A DNA stretch of 64,000 nucleotides from Pyrenophora tritici-repentis (Eukaryota > Ascomycota > Dothideomycetes > Pleosporales > Pleosporaceae), in NCBI RefSeq assembly GCF_003171515.1, contig NC_089395.1:1178001-1242000 (forward strand), in the 5' to 3' direction. How positions within the stretch are numbered: the first letter of the stretch is position 1; each line of letters opens with the position of its first letter. The position numbers and the translations under genes were made by a program. A model generated the notes under the pieces. The model was not told the DNA's origin. It did not search any database and saw only the letters and a program-made list of their open reading frames with translations. This document shows, piece after piece, positions 22,562 through 32,401 of this stretch.

Positions 22562-25500
22562 ATGGCAGGCAGCCAGAGCAACTCTGGCGATACAGACGCT
22601 GATGTTCAAGAGCAACTACTCAACTATCCATCCGAACGCAATACAAGCAAGCGCGCAGAAACTATATCCCCAGGAGCGAAGTTTACTGCTGAACACCTTA
22701 TGCGACACTGTCCATACACAGTCACGTTTGACTATATCAACCCATCTCTCTGGGGTGTACCCGCACCAGAGGATGCAGACGAGACGCACGCAACAACCTG
22801 GGTCGCGAAGGCTATCCACGACTACCATGTAGGAATGGAATGGGATGAGAGACTATACTTCGACTACCAATGGGACTTTGAAGGATGGACACGAGAGCTA
22901 TTCCAGAAGGTTGAGCGCACTACGCTAAGATCTCTGAAGACTGTGCTCCGGTATAGGGGAGTCTATACAGGCAAATTTCGGGCTAGAGTAGCTGATTCCC
23001 TCTTCAACTTACTAGGAGGAGAAAACGCTCCCGAATGGGACCCTGCAGAGTTCAAGGCCGAGAAGTTTGACGAACGTTCTGAGGCGTACCAGCGTCAGCA
23101 GAACGCACATCTAGCAGCCCCTATAGATAGACAAGCGCAGCAGCCACTGCAACAGACGCAGCCACTGGAACCGCTACAGCCGCAGCCACAACGTCCGTCA
23201 CAGGGCGAGCAGTATAGAGTGAGACAAGGCGTTCGAAGCCACCCGCAATATCAAGAGCTACAACAACCGCCCTACGCGATCAATGCCTATGCAGGACCAC
23301 AGCCTCGACAAACGGAGCAGGCTATGCAACCACAACAATGGTACCCGCAGACACAGACACGACCCCCAGCGACCGCATACCGCGAGGTGACACCTTTCCC
23401 TCAGCAACCTACAAACCGAGTACCTGACAGACCCCTTGGCCTACCACATGACCCGTACAAGACGCTACCGCCGCGATGGTCTCGCAACGATCGGCTCGAA
23501 GCCAATACGATCACGCAGTTCTCTAAGCTATGGGACAATAGCAACAAGTATACAGGGAATGCGTACGATCTCCTAGACGATAAGATTAAGATCTTCTTCA
23601 GCATCTGCTGGCAGGTAGATATCCAGGAGGAGCAGTTTCACGCAGTGTTTCCCCGTATCCTTACCGGGCGTGCAGAGACGTTCTACATACAGGTTGTAGA
23701 GAGAGATGATAGCTTTGCTGATGCGTACATGGCAATCAAAAACCACTTCGACCATGACGTCCATCACCAGCACTACTACACAGACTGGACGACTACAACC
23801 TTCGCTCGCACCCGCGCAGAGAACCCTGATAAGGGACTACACGAGGTTCTGCAGATCCTGCTTGACAAGCTGCAGCTATGCCAGCGTGCCCTTGGCAAGA
23901 ACTTTGAGGGTGAGGATGCCCTCCGCACTACGGTCATCAATGCCTGCCGAGGAGTACCAGAACTTGAGATGGCACTGTTCAAGCCAGCCACAATCTGTGA
24001 AGGACTCTTCTCAGATCTACGATCCGCAGTGGAAACACACCTAGCACGGCAACACACCGCCCAGTTGGTCACAGAAGATCAATACTACCTAGACCGCCGA
24101 TACAACGGCAATGGAAGGATCCGAGGTGGATCTCGAGGTGGAGGAGGATTCAGAGGCGGATCCAGAGGAGCATACCGAGGAGGCGAGCAGCGCGACGACA
24201 ACGGACGAGGATTCAAGCCACGTTGGAGGAAGAAATGCTTTGTTTGCCGGAAGGAAGGATGCTGGTCTACCAACCACACAGATAAAGAGCGCAAAGATGC
24301 CCGTGCGCAGTTCTTCTCTACGCTATACTTTACAGGTGCACAGCCCCCTGAGGACTTCTCCGTACATCTTGCAGAATACGAAGGGATCGAGCACACCAGC
24401 CAGTACAATCAGAGAGGCTGGAGAGAGGAGGAAGACTGCGAGGATGACGAGGATGACGACGTCGCGGAAGCACATTCTGAACACCAGTTCTTCAAGGAGC
24501 AATGCCTTGCAGACCAGGCGTTCTTGCATCATATCTCGGGCGACGACATATACAGCCGAGACGCGCCGTCAGCACCAGCATCGCAGTTCCTGCTTGAGGA
24601 CCGCTACACACGATCTGTGTACCAAGGAATCCTACCAGATACAGGCGCTGCAAACGTATCCACGGTCGGCAAGGAGCAATACCTCGCACTTACGAGAGAA
24701 GATCCGACGGTTAAGTTAGACACATCTACAGCAGGGAAAGCGTCTATTAAATTCGGAAAAGGCGAGGCTACAGCGTCGATTGGCACCGTGCAGGTCTCTA
24801 CGGAGATCGGAAAAATCAACTTCGAAGTGCTCGAGGCGCCTACGCCGTTCTTGCTATGCCTTGCAGACATGGACCGCTTAAAGGTATACTTCAACAATAC
24901 GACAGACGAGCTGGTTCAGGATGACGTACACATCCCGGTGATTCGCAAATGGGGACATCCTTGGTTCCATCTAAACAAGAGAGAGAGAGCAACTATGTTC
25001 CTAACGGAGACAGAATTGCGACGGCTCCATCGACGGTTTGGACACCCAGCTGTTACGCGACTAGTCAAACTCTTAAAGGATGCTGGCCATAACGACTTCG
25101 AAGAAAGAACCCTAGAAGAAGTCACTAAGTTCTGCCACCACTGCCAGCTCCACAGCTCCGCGCCGCGCCGATTCAAATTCACTCTTAAGGATGATCACCA
25201 CTTCAACTATGAGATCCTGGTGGACGTAATGTACCTAAGCAACAAACCTGTACTGCATGTGGTCGATTCCTCAACAGCGTTTCAAGGCGCGAGGTTCCTC
25301 AGCGCTATCTCAGCTAAAGAAACATGGCAAGCACTGCGGATACTATGGATCGACACCTACCAGGGACCACCCGACATCATCACGCATGATGCAGGTACTA
25401 ACTTCGCGAGCGCAGAGTTCCGCGCAGAAGCAAAGATCATGGGAGTCACATGCAAGCAAGTACCTACGGAGGCGCACTGGTCTATCGGCAAAACTGAGAG

Positions 25501-27754
25501 GTACCATGCCCCTCTACGCCGGGCATGGGACATACTCCATGCAGAACTCACTGACACTATGTCCGACGACGCGATTCTCCAGATGGCTGTGAAGGCTGTT
25601 AACGATACTGCTGGCCCTGATGGACTAGTCCCGACGTTACTAGTCTTTGGAGCGTACCCACGAATGACTGCAGAGTCACCGCCATCACCATCAATGGTCA
25701 AACGCAGCGAGGCTATTCAAAAGGCGACGAAAGCCCTGCGCAAGCTCACTGCAGAGCGCCAAGTTGCAGACGCCTTGAACACCCGCAATGGACCAGCCAC
25801 TGCAGACATGCTCGCGCTCCCACTCCAGAGCGAAGTCTTAGTATGGAGAGAGAGTGATGGCTGGAATGGCCCGTACAAGATCGCCAGTACAGATGGCCAC
25901 AACATCACTGTCGACATGGTTAATGGTCCAGCGACATTCAGATCAACTGTCGTTAAGCCATACTACAGACCAGACCACCTGTGGAGCGACCCTGATGCGC
26001 CACACGCGCCGAATGAGCCGAATGAGCCGCACGAGCCGATAGCAGTACCTCCGGCAGCGCAACCACGTAGAAGAGGCCGCCCTCCAGGGTCAAAGAACAA
26101 GCGGAAGGCGCACGCGTACATCACCAAGAAGGAGCAGGACGATCTTGAGCTAGCTATCAAGCTACGGAACGATGGCGTGATCACAACCTCAGGCGCCCCC
26201 TTTGAAGCGTCTGATGACCAAGAGATCAGCGACCTAGTAGGTCGTGGAGTCTTCAAGTTTGAGCAATACGACGAGAGGCTACACAGCAAGATCCGGATCT
26301 TTAAGTCACGCCTAGTACGTGAGGTCAAGGGAAAGACAACTAAGCCTTATGAGAAATCCCGTCTGGTTATCCAAGGCTACCAAGACTATGGCAAGGAGGC
26401 TATCTTAACGCAGTCGCCAACCATCCAGCGATGTAGCCAGCGCCTGATTATGTCGCTGGCGCCTGGGCTAGTACAAAGCGGCATGAGCGTTGAGCTACGT
26501 GATATTACGCAGGCATACCCACAGGCTCAGACAACACTGAAGAGGACGATACTCGCACACCTCCCTACCGAGCTGGTACATCGATATCCAGAAGGCACGA
26601 TACTCCACGTGATCAAGCCACTATATGGGATCGCGGAGGCAGGAGTCCACTGGTGGACAACATATCACGGACACCACTGCAAGGAACTAGATATGTCAAC
26701 ATCTACGTACGACCCATGCCTGTTGATCACGAACAGCGACGACGCAGACGTCTTCGGCATCGTCGGTATGCAGACAGACGACACCCTCATGCTCGGAACG
26801 ACCGCGTTCTTATCACGCGAAGAGAAAAAGATCCAGAAGGCGCAGTTTAGATCAAAACCAAAGGCTATGCTGACACCAGAGGTGCAGTTAGACTTTAATG
26901 GATGTACACTTACGATGGACGCCAGCAGAGTCTTAATCCTCAGGCAGAAAGGACAAGGAGGAAGGATCAGGCTTGTTGATATTAGGGCACCCGACCGCGC
27001 GCAACAGTACACCGAGCAACGCGCCCGCGGAGCGTACATCGCATCAACATGCCAACCAGAGGCATCATTTGATCTGTCCGTAGCTGCTCAAGCGCAGCAA
27101 CCATCAGACGAGGACATTAAGGCACTCAACAAGCGCCTGAAATGGCAGATGGAGAATCTCACTCGTGGCCTACGCTACGTCACTGTCAACCTTACGGAGG
27201 CTAAGTTGATAGTCTTTGTAGACGGCTCCTTTGCCAACAACAAGGACCTCAGCTCACAGCTAGGCTTTGTCCTCATGCTCGTCAACGAGTCCATTGGCGC
27301 CAACACCTTCACAATACAAGGCAACGTGATCCACTACAGCTCTACAAAGTGCAAGCGCATCACACGGAGCGTACTGGCCTCAGAGATCTACGGCATGGTC
27401 AACGGCTTTGACATAGGCATCGCGGTTGCAACCACGCTAAGGATAGTTACAGAACGACTTGGACTACCTGCAATTCCCTTGGTTATCTGTACAGACTCGT
27501 ACTCCTTGTACGAGTGCCTAGTAAAGCTTGGGACAACGAAGGAGAAGCGCCTCATGATCGATATTATGGCGCTGCGCCAATCATATGAGCGTCGCGAGAT
27601 CACGGAGATCCGCTGGATCAATGGCGAAGACAATCCTGCAGACGCCTTCACGAAGGCATCGCCAAACCGCGCTCTTGAACGCTTTATTGACGGCAATAAG
27701 CTGACAGTCCGAGTAGATGGATGGGTGCAGAGGCCAACAAGCTTTGATGTTTAA
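22562..27754 (+). CDS. Copia A Gag-Pol polyprotein
   Basis: A single 1730-codon frame from an ATG. Gag occupies about residues 1-560, with a Gln/Pro-rich region (about 190-300), an RGG-rich RNA-binding segment (about 515-545) and a Cys/His knuckle CFVCRKEGCW. The aspartic protease motif LPDTGA is near 690. The pre-integrase HRRFGHP is near 822 with a following CHHC. The integrase triad appears as ILVDVMY, THDAGTN and GKTERYH (about 886, 940, 977). Reverse transcriptase spans about 1230-1480; its catalytic motif reads QTDD where YVDD is usual. RNase H has FVDGSF (near 1553) and ICTDS, ending in ADAFTK. No frameshift or stop separates gag from pol, unlike copia B and C. Confidence 0.95.
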   Translation: MAGSQSNSGDTDADVQEQLLNYPSERNTSKRAETISPGAKFTAEHLMRHCPYTVTFDYINPSLWGVPAPEDADETHATTWVAKAIHDYHVGMEWDERLYFDYQWDFEGWTRELFQKVERTTLRSLKTVLRYRGVYTGKFRARVADSLFNLLGGENAPEWDPAEFKAEKFDERSEAYQRQQNAHLAAPIDRQAQQPLQQTQPLEPLQPQPQRPSQGEQYRVRQGVRSHPQYQELQQPPYAINAYAGPQPRQTEQAMQPQQWYPQTQTRPPATAYREVTPFPQQPTNRVPDRPLGLPHDPYKTLPPRWSRNDRLEANTITQFSKLWDNSNKYTGNAYDLLDDKIKIFFSICWQVDIQEEQFHAVFPRILTGRAETFYIQVVERDDSFADAYMAIKNHFDHDVHHQHYYTDWTTTTFARTRAENPDKGLHEVLQILLDKLQLCQRALGKNFEGEDALRTTVINACRGVPELEMALFKPATICEGLFSDLRSAVETHLARQHTAQLVTEDQYYLDRRYNGNGRIRGGSRGGGGFRGGSRGAYRGGEQRDDNGRGFKPRWRKKCFVCRKEGCWSTNHTDKERKDARAQFFSTLYFTGAQPPEDFSVHLAEYEGIEHTSQYNQRGWREEEDCEDDEDDDVAEAHSEHQFFKEQCLADQAFLHHISGDDIYSRDAPSAPASQFLLEDRYTRSVYQGILPDTGAANVSTVGKEQYLALTREDPTVKLDTSTAGKASIKFGKGEATASIGTVQVSTEIGKINFEVLEAPTPFLLCLADMDRLKVYFNNTTDELVQDDVHIPVIRKWGHPWFHLNKRERATMFLTETELRRLHRRFGHPAVTRLVKLLKDAGHNDFEERTLEEVTKFCHHCQLHSSAPRRFKFTLKDDHHFNYEILVDVMYLSNKPVLHVVDSSTAFQGARFLSAISAKETWQALRILWIDTYQGPPDIITHDAGTNFASAEFRAEAKIMGVTCKQVPTEAHWSIGKTERYHAPLRRAWDILHAELTDTMSDDAILQMAVKAVNDTAGPDGLVPTLLVFGAYPRMTAESPPSPSMVKRSEAIQKATKALRKLTAERQVADALNTRNGPATADMLALPLQSEVLVWRESDGWNGPYKIASTDGHNITVDMVNGPATFRSTVVKPYYRPDHLWSDPDAPHAPNEPNEPHEPIAVPPAAQPRRRGRPPGSKNKRKAHAYITKKEQDDLELAIKLRNDGVITTSGAPFEASDDQEISDLVGRGVFKFEQYDERLHSKIRIFKSRLVREVKGKTTKPYEKSRLVIQGYQDYGKEAILTQSPTIQRCSQRLIMSLAPGLVQSGMSVELRDITQAYPQAQTTLKRTILAHLPTELVHRYPEGTILHVIKPLYGIAEAGVHWWTTYHGHHCKELDMSTSTYDPCLLITNSDDADVFGIVGMQTDDTLMLGTTAFLSREEKKIQKAQFRSKPKAMLTPEVQLDFNGCTLTMDASRVLILRQKGQGGRIRLVDIRAPDRAQQYTEQRARGAYIASTCQPEASFDLSVAAQAQQPSDEDIKALNKRLKWQMENLTRGLRYVTVNLTEAKLIVFVDGSFANNKDLSSQLGFVLMLVNESIGANTFTIQGNVIHYSSTKCKRITRSVLASEIYGMVNGFDIGIAVATTLRIVTERLGLPAIPLVICTDSYSLYECLVKLGTTKEKRLMIDIMALRQSYERREITEIRWINGEDNPADAFTKASPNRALERFIDGNKLTVRVDGWVQRPTSFDV

Positions 27755-27819
27755 TGCTATACACTGTCACTACCGATACAAGCAGAGTTACTAGCTATCC
27801 AGAAAGAAAAGACTTCCAG

Positions 27820-28011
27820 TGTCGGATCGTGAGTATCGGTAGAGACGTCGGCTGCTGGACACTTCGGCCCGACTTCGGCCCACCTTGCGCAAGAGCTTAG
27901 GTATACCTTCGTAGCACCTATGTTCGTAGATATCAATTAGAACCACCGAACAGAATGCATTCCTAGTTATCGTTATTTCCCTTTACGCACTTAGTGCAAA
28001 GCCAACCAACA
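27820..28011 (+). repeat. Copia A 3' LTR
   Basis: Second LTR, 192 bases, identical to 21916-22107, followed by the ATTAT duplication. Confidence 0.95.
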
Positions 28012-31000
28012 ATTATTCCATTAGAGTCCTTTTTCAGTCAGAGACTATGTAGGACTTTGGCCGAAGGCCGTTCTATCTTGGTTTTTCTAATTTACATGGT
28101 TTTCTGGTATGGTTCGCTAATATGGTTTTTGGCTTTTCTACAAAAGATAGCTTGTATCTGTTTGTTGCCAGGTGCTAAAGAGCAGTTTGATAAGTAGAAA
28201 GAGATGTATCAGCGGGCTCTTGTGGCAAAGGAGAGGGTTGTGGTTTTAGTTTTATACAGTGTCTCTCTGTAGGTCTTCTGGTGGCTGTCCTAGGTACCAT
28301 TTTCTTGTTCCTATTCTGGTGCTAGTGATAAAAGCTAGGGTTGCTTCTATACCTATACTAGTGTGGAGTAGTAGTGGTAGTGTGACTGGGCGATGTTTGA
28401 TTGTTTGTAGGAGCGTTTTTCGATGGTCTTTGTATAGATGACAGTACAGTAGTAGGTGTTCTGGCGTTTGGATGTTTTGGCAGGTGCAGCGATTCGAGTC
28501 TCGTTTCTTAAATCTCTTTAGATAGGAGTTGAAGTATCCGTGTCCTAGCTTAAGAGAGTAGAAGGCGCTAGAGGTTACTCTTTTCGTGTTCTGTGGCATT
28601 TGGATGGTTTTGCTGATTTTAAGAGGGTATTTGGCTGAGTAGGTAGCTTTGTTTAGAGCGGTTGCTCTTGCTTTGTATTTCTCATACTCTTGGCGTTGTT
28701 CCGTTTGTTGTATCCTTTTGATTGTCGTGCCTAGGTAGGCAATGCTCTTTGTTGTTGATCTGGGGTCCTCTTTGGTTGCTTCTTTTGCTAGGTAGTCTGC
28801 TCTTTCGTTTCCAACTATATCTGTGTGTCCAGGTGCCCAGAGTAGGTGGATGTTTGCTTGTTTTCGTCGGATCGTATTTGCCGCTTTTAGACATCGGAGT
28901 TGCCAATGCTGTCCTGGGTTATCTGATAGGTTTTTAAGCCTGTAGATTGCTGCTTGGTTATCTGCGTAGACCTCAAATTCCTGGTCGGTTGTAGCGTTCT
29001 TTGCTGCGTATTCGAATGCTCGTGTAATCCCTTCTAGTTCGCCGTTGTAGACTAGCTGGTATTGTCCGATATTAACTGTTTCTGAGTAGATCTCTTGCTG
29101 AGTTGAGTTGTAGACTGCTATCCCAACTCCTATTCCTTTTCCTTCTTGTGTTTGCGAGGCGTCTGAGTATATTGTCGTGTAATTGTCTAGCCTTGTTTTA
29201 ATGTAGGCTTGGTGCGCATTTGCCTCCTCTTCTTTGGATTTTTGAGAGACTGTTACGGTATAGTTTAGAGTATCCCATGGCCTAAACCGGTATGGGATAG
29301 TCTGCTCTGTGTCTCTTTTGTTGTTTTTAGGAATTGCGTTAGTAATAGTTTGTAGCTGTCTGTGCTGGTTTGGTTTCTTTGAGCGTTGGAGATTAGTTGA
29401 TTGGATCCGAGTTATTGCCTTTGCAATTGGATGGGTGTTGGCTAGCAGGTTTGCTCTGCTTGCGTAGTTCCGGATAGTTGAGTTAAGCCTAATTGCTGGT
29501 GGTAGTAGGCTCGCTTCGAGGCTTGTAGGGACTGTTGGTGCTGTTCTAAACACTCCTAGAGTTTTTCGACAAGCCAGGTTGTGTAGTGACTGTAGTTTCT
29601 TTGTAGCGTAGGGTTGGTTTTGCCAGTATATTTGTGCTCCGTAGTCTGACACGCTAGTTACACATGCTAAGTATAGTTGTCTAATAGCGTGTGTTGATAG
29701 GCCGAGTTCAATGTTCCCTAGTCTTCCTAGCCTGTAGAAAGCTTGTCTGGCTTGGCTTACACGTATAGACACATGTGATTTGAATGATAGTCGGTTGTCT
29801 AGATAGATACCTAGCCACTTGACAGTGTCTTTGTGTTCTATCCGGTCGTTGTTTGGGAGTATGAGGGCTCTTTCTATCCTCTCCTTCTTAGCGGTGAAGT
29901 GGATTAGCTCTGTTTTGGATGTGTCGAAGATAATGTCTAGCTGCTCTCCCTTGGCAAAGAGTGTAGCTATCTCTTTTTGCAGTGCTCTTATGTTTTTCTT
30001 TAGAGAGGTTGATGAGGTAGTAAGAGATAGGTCGTCGATATACGATAGTTGAAAGCTTTGTAAGGCTGGGAATAGGTCTCGGATATAGATAAGGAAGAAG
30101 ATTGGTGATACTGGGCTGCCTTGTGGGATGCCTGCTCTAATCTTGCTAAATTCTTCAATCTTATTATCGAATGCCAGTCTTAGGGTCCTGTTGGAGAGAA
30201 AGGATTTCGCCCAGCAAATTAAGCTAATTGGGAGTCCAAGTTTCTTAAGTCGGTCTAGAAATCGGTTGTGTATGACGTGGTCAAAAGCTCCTTTGACGTC
30301 CACGAACACTGTGGAAGTAATTTGGCCTTGCTGTTTTTTGTGTTGAATCTGGTCTACTAGGAGGAGAGCGGCGTCTATTGCAGATTTCTTGTTTCTACCT
30401 CCAATTTGTGAGGAGTGTAGGAGGTTTGTGGTTTCTGCTAGACTAGCTAGTCTTTTGGCGATAATTCTCTCTAGTACCTTCCCTAGGCTGTTTAAGAGAG
30501 TAATTACTCTATAAGCTTTCGGGAGAGAGTAGTCTAGTTTGGATGGTTTTTTGAGAATTGCTCCTGTAGCTGCTTTCCAGCACCGAGGGTGGTATCCGTA
30601 ATTAAACAAGATTGAGTAGGCGATGAAGAGGATCTCTGGGTTGAACTTAAACGTAGCGGTTATAATATCTTGAGTAATGGCGTCAGGCCCTGGTGTACTA
30701 CTTTTAACTTTACTAGAACAGGCTTGTTCTAGCTCAGAAATTGATAGTTGCGGCCAGTCCCAAATGCTCTCTTGATAGTTTAGAAAGCTTGGTAGTTCTG
30801 CTGTTGGAGGAGGAGGGAAAAGTGCTTTTCTAAAGGCCTTGCACTTTCCTTTGAATGTTTTCTCTAGTATCTCTCCATGGATAGGTGGGATCTTTTCGAC
30901 CTTTTGATCCTTTGTGTATGCCATAGCTTTGTAGATAGACTGTGGGGTTTCTTGTTCTAGAAAGCTATTCCAATGTCTCTTCTTGGCATCCTTGATTGCT

Positions 31001-31496
31001 CTTGCGTAGGTGTTCCGCGCTATTAAGAAGTCTTTCTTGAATAGATATGCCTCTTGGATGGACAACTGTTGCAATTGTTGTGTGTAGACTCTTTGGCAGT
31101 GAGTAAGCTCTCTTCTTAGCTTAGTAAGCTCCTGGTTCCACCAGGGTTTTGGTTTAGGACCTAGTTTGACTTTTGGGATTGCTTTGTCAGCTGCTAGTTG
31201 GATGACTTGCGTAATTGCTTCCCCTATCTCCTCTAGTTTGCTTTGAAGCTCCTGGTCCTCTTCTAGAATTAGATTCTTGCAATCTTGTTTCCTAGGGTCG
31301 TTTATCTCGCTTATGTGCTGTAGCGTGATGTTGTTTTGAATAGCCTCGTTTAGGGTTTTTTGAAAAAGTGGCCAATCCGCCTTTTTTGTGTTAAACTTGC
31401 GTTGGTTTATTGGATTGTCTACTTGGTCGGTGTCTGATCGAATTGAGAAGAGTAGGCCGTAGTGGTCAGATCCAGTCTCCGTAGTGACTTGCAAGA
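28012..31496 (-). mobile_element. 5'-truncated non-LTR retrotransposon (Tad1-like LINE)
   Basis: The element reads leftward. It begins inside the endonuclease domain at about 31496, directly against the hAT relic, so about half the element is missing by the 5' truncation usual for LINEs. The 3' untranslated region (28251-28018) leads to an AAT-repeat tail now split by copia A. I see no clear target duplication, so a small deletion may have accompanied insertion. Confidence 0.88.
28252..31494 (-). CDS. LINE ORF2 fragment: endonuclease end, reverse transcriptase, RNase H
   Basis: A 1080-codon open frame without stops. It opens with GSDHYGLLFSI, the last motif of an APE-type endonuclease, so the natural start is missing. 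Reverse transcriptase shows FVDVKGAFDHV, AGIPQGSPVSP and the catalytic SYIDDLSL. An RNase H domain follows, with IYSDAS, a Glu in GELEGI, YADNQAA and WAPGHTDIVGNERAD. A C-terminal Cys/His cluster CTCQNIQTPEHLLLYC is typical of Tad/I-type elements. The long open frame shows that this copy escaped RIP, unlike its hAT host. Truncated, so presumably immobile. Confidence 0.93.
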   Translation of the reverse strand: MQVTTETGSDHYGLLFSIRSDTDQVDNPINQRKFNTKKADWPLFQKTLNEAIQNNITLQHISEINDPRKQDCKNLILEEDQELQSKLEEIGEAITQVIQLAADKAIPKVKLGPKPKPWWNQELTKLRRELTHCQRVYTQQLQQLSIQEAYLFKKDFLIARNTYARAIKDAKKRHWNSFLEQETPQSIYKAMAYTKDQKVEKIPPIHGEILEKTFKGKCKAFRKALFPPPPTAELPSFLNYQESIWDWPQLSISELEQACSSKVKSSTPGPDAITQDIITATFKFNPEILFIAYSILFNYGYHPRCWKAATGAILKKPSKLDYSLPKAYRVITLLNSLGKVLERIIAKRLASLAETTNLLHSSQIGGRNKKSAIDAALLLVDQIQHKKQQGQITSTVFVDVKGAFDHVIHNRFLDRLKKLGLPISLICWAKSFLSNRTLRLAFDNKIEEFSKIRAGIPQGSPVSPIFFLIYIRDLFPALQSFQLSYIDDLSLTTSSTSLKKNIRALQKEIATLFAKGEQLDIIFDTSKTELIHFTAKKERIERALILPNNDRIEHKDTVKWLGIYLDNRLSFKSHVSIRVSQARQAFYRLGRLGNIELGLSTHAIRQLYLACVTSVSDYGAQIYWQNQPYATKKLQSLHNLACRKTLGVFRTAPTVPTSLEASLLPPAIRLNSTIRNYASRANLLANTHPIAKAITRIQSTNLQRSKKPNQHRQLQTITNAIPKNNKRDTEQTIPYRFRPWDTLNYTVTVSQKSKEEEANAHQAYIKTRLDNYTTIYSDASQTQEGKGIGVGIAVYNSTQQEIYSETVNIGQYQLVYNGELEGITRAFEYAAKNATTDQEFEVYADNQAAIYRLKNLSDNPGQHWQLRCLKAANTIRRKQANIHLLWAPGHTDIVGNERADYLAKEATKEDPRSTTKSIAYLGTTIKRIQQTEQRQEYEKYKARATALNKATYSAKYPLKISKTIQMPQNTKRVTSSAFYSLKLGHGYFNSYLKRFKKRDSNRCTCQNIQTPEHLLLYCHLYKDHRKTLLQTIKHRPVTLPLLLHTSIGIEATLAFITSTRIGTRKWYLGQPPEDLQRDTV

Positions 31497-32135
31497 CTGC
31501 AGCGTAACTGCGCGCTTAAAGCAGCTAAAGTATAAGTTTCAGCGCGTAACAATAGGCTTAACAACCTTAAGGATCTTGCGATCTTTTGCGGGTAATTCAG
31601 CGTTTGCGCGGTGCTAGAAATTAATAAAAAGCTTATGCTGCTGTAGTGTTTTAATATAGTTAATAACGTTAAGCAGCACGCTAAGAGGACCATCTTTACG
31701 CCACTTCTTTATAAATCTCACCTTATTGCTGAGCTCCTTAGGCGCGTTATTATACGCCTGCTAATTATTACCCCAAAGGAGCGTCTGCCCAATAAGGTTG
31801 AGTGTATAGGGACCGCAGCGGAGGCGGCGGTAGGCGGGCAAAAAGTCGTAGATCTCTGCAACTACGGCAATAGCGGTGTCGTTGTTAGCTACGTTGTTAA
31901 GTATAAAATAGCCTAACTTAGCGCTATTAATACTAAGCTGCTGTAACGTTTAGTTAACAACCTTAGCTATCTGTTACGGATCCATAGACTCGCTCGGCCC
32001 ATGGCCCCTATATCGATAAGATCCTTATCTTATCGGACTAGCGCCTTGGCGCCCACAGCATAAGTTCGGGCTCACAACGTAGATAGCTCGATAGCTTGTA
32101 TCTTGTCAAATCCAATCTTTCTTGATCGATCCCTC
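31497..32135 (-). pseudogene. hAT transposase relic, catalytic middle part
   Basis: Minus-strand reading gives QIAKVVN, AKLGYFILNNVANNDTAIA, YRRLRCGPYTLNLIGQ and KKWRKDGPLSVLLNVINYIK, then KVVKPIVTR. Each matches the intact hAT protein at 61722-64000 in order (GYFVLDNATNNDTAIA, HRRLRCSCHTLNLIGQ, WRKDGPIGVLVDVINYIK). TAG/TAA stops replace Trp and Gln codons, the RIP pattern. The catalytic Asp of the D-N-A-T motif has become Asn. The reading ends where the LINE begins. Confidence 0.9.
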
Positions 32136-32351
32136 TGTCAGATATTCACTCTCATCTGGAATACTGATGAAATAGGTAATAATGGTGATGATATTGATTG
32201 TTGATTGTTTGTTGGTTCTGTCTACGGTTGTGGGCACACCTGGGGGGTGCCAAGCCTTCCTGTGATCCGATTGGCTCTCTCAGATGCCGGGTCGCGCTAG
32301 TCTAACCCAGCGTCTGTACGCTCTCATCTTCAACAGTGCTATTATCTGACA
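32136..32351 (-). repeat. Copia B 3' LTR
   Basis: 216 bases, identical to 37214-37429. Confidence 0.93.
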
Positions 32352-32401
32352 CACCCCTTCAGCTTGGACGCTCTTCACGCTTGCAAGCTGGGCACTTAGT
32401 C

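Larger units (their letters stand above)
21916..28011 (+). mobile_element. Copia A, complete Ty1/copia retrotransposon
   Basis: A 6096-bp element with 192-bp LTRs at 21916-22107 and 27820-28011 that read identical base for base, starting TGTCGG and ending CCAACA, flanked by the 5-bp duplication ATTAT (21911-21915, 28012-28016). A purine-rich tract (AGAAAGAAAAGA) precedes the 3' LTR. One uninterrupted gag-pol frame lies inside. The primer site starting CTGATCAGTGATT after the 5' LTR does not match a tRNA 3' end that I recognise. Identical LTRs and the open frame indicate very recent insertion and possible autonomy. Confidence 0.95.

Noticed and set aside
24111..24719. 202-codon frame inside copia A gag
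   Set aside because: Alternate frame of the RGG-repeat region; the main frame holds the protease and zinc knuckle.
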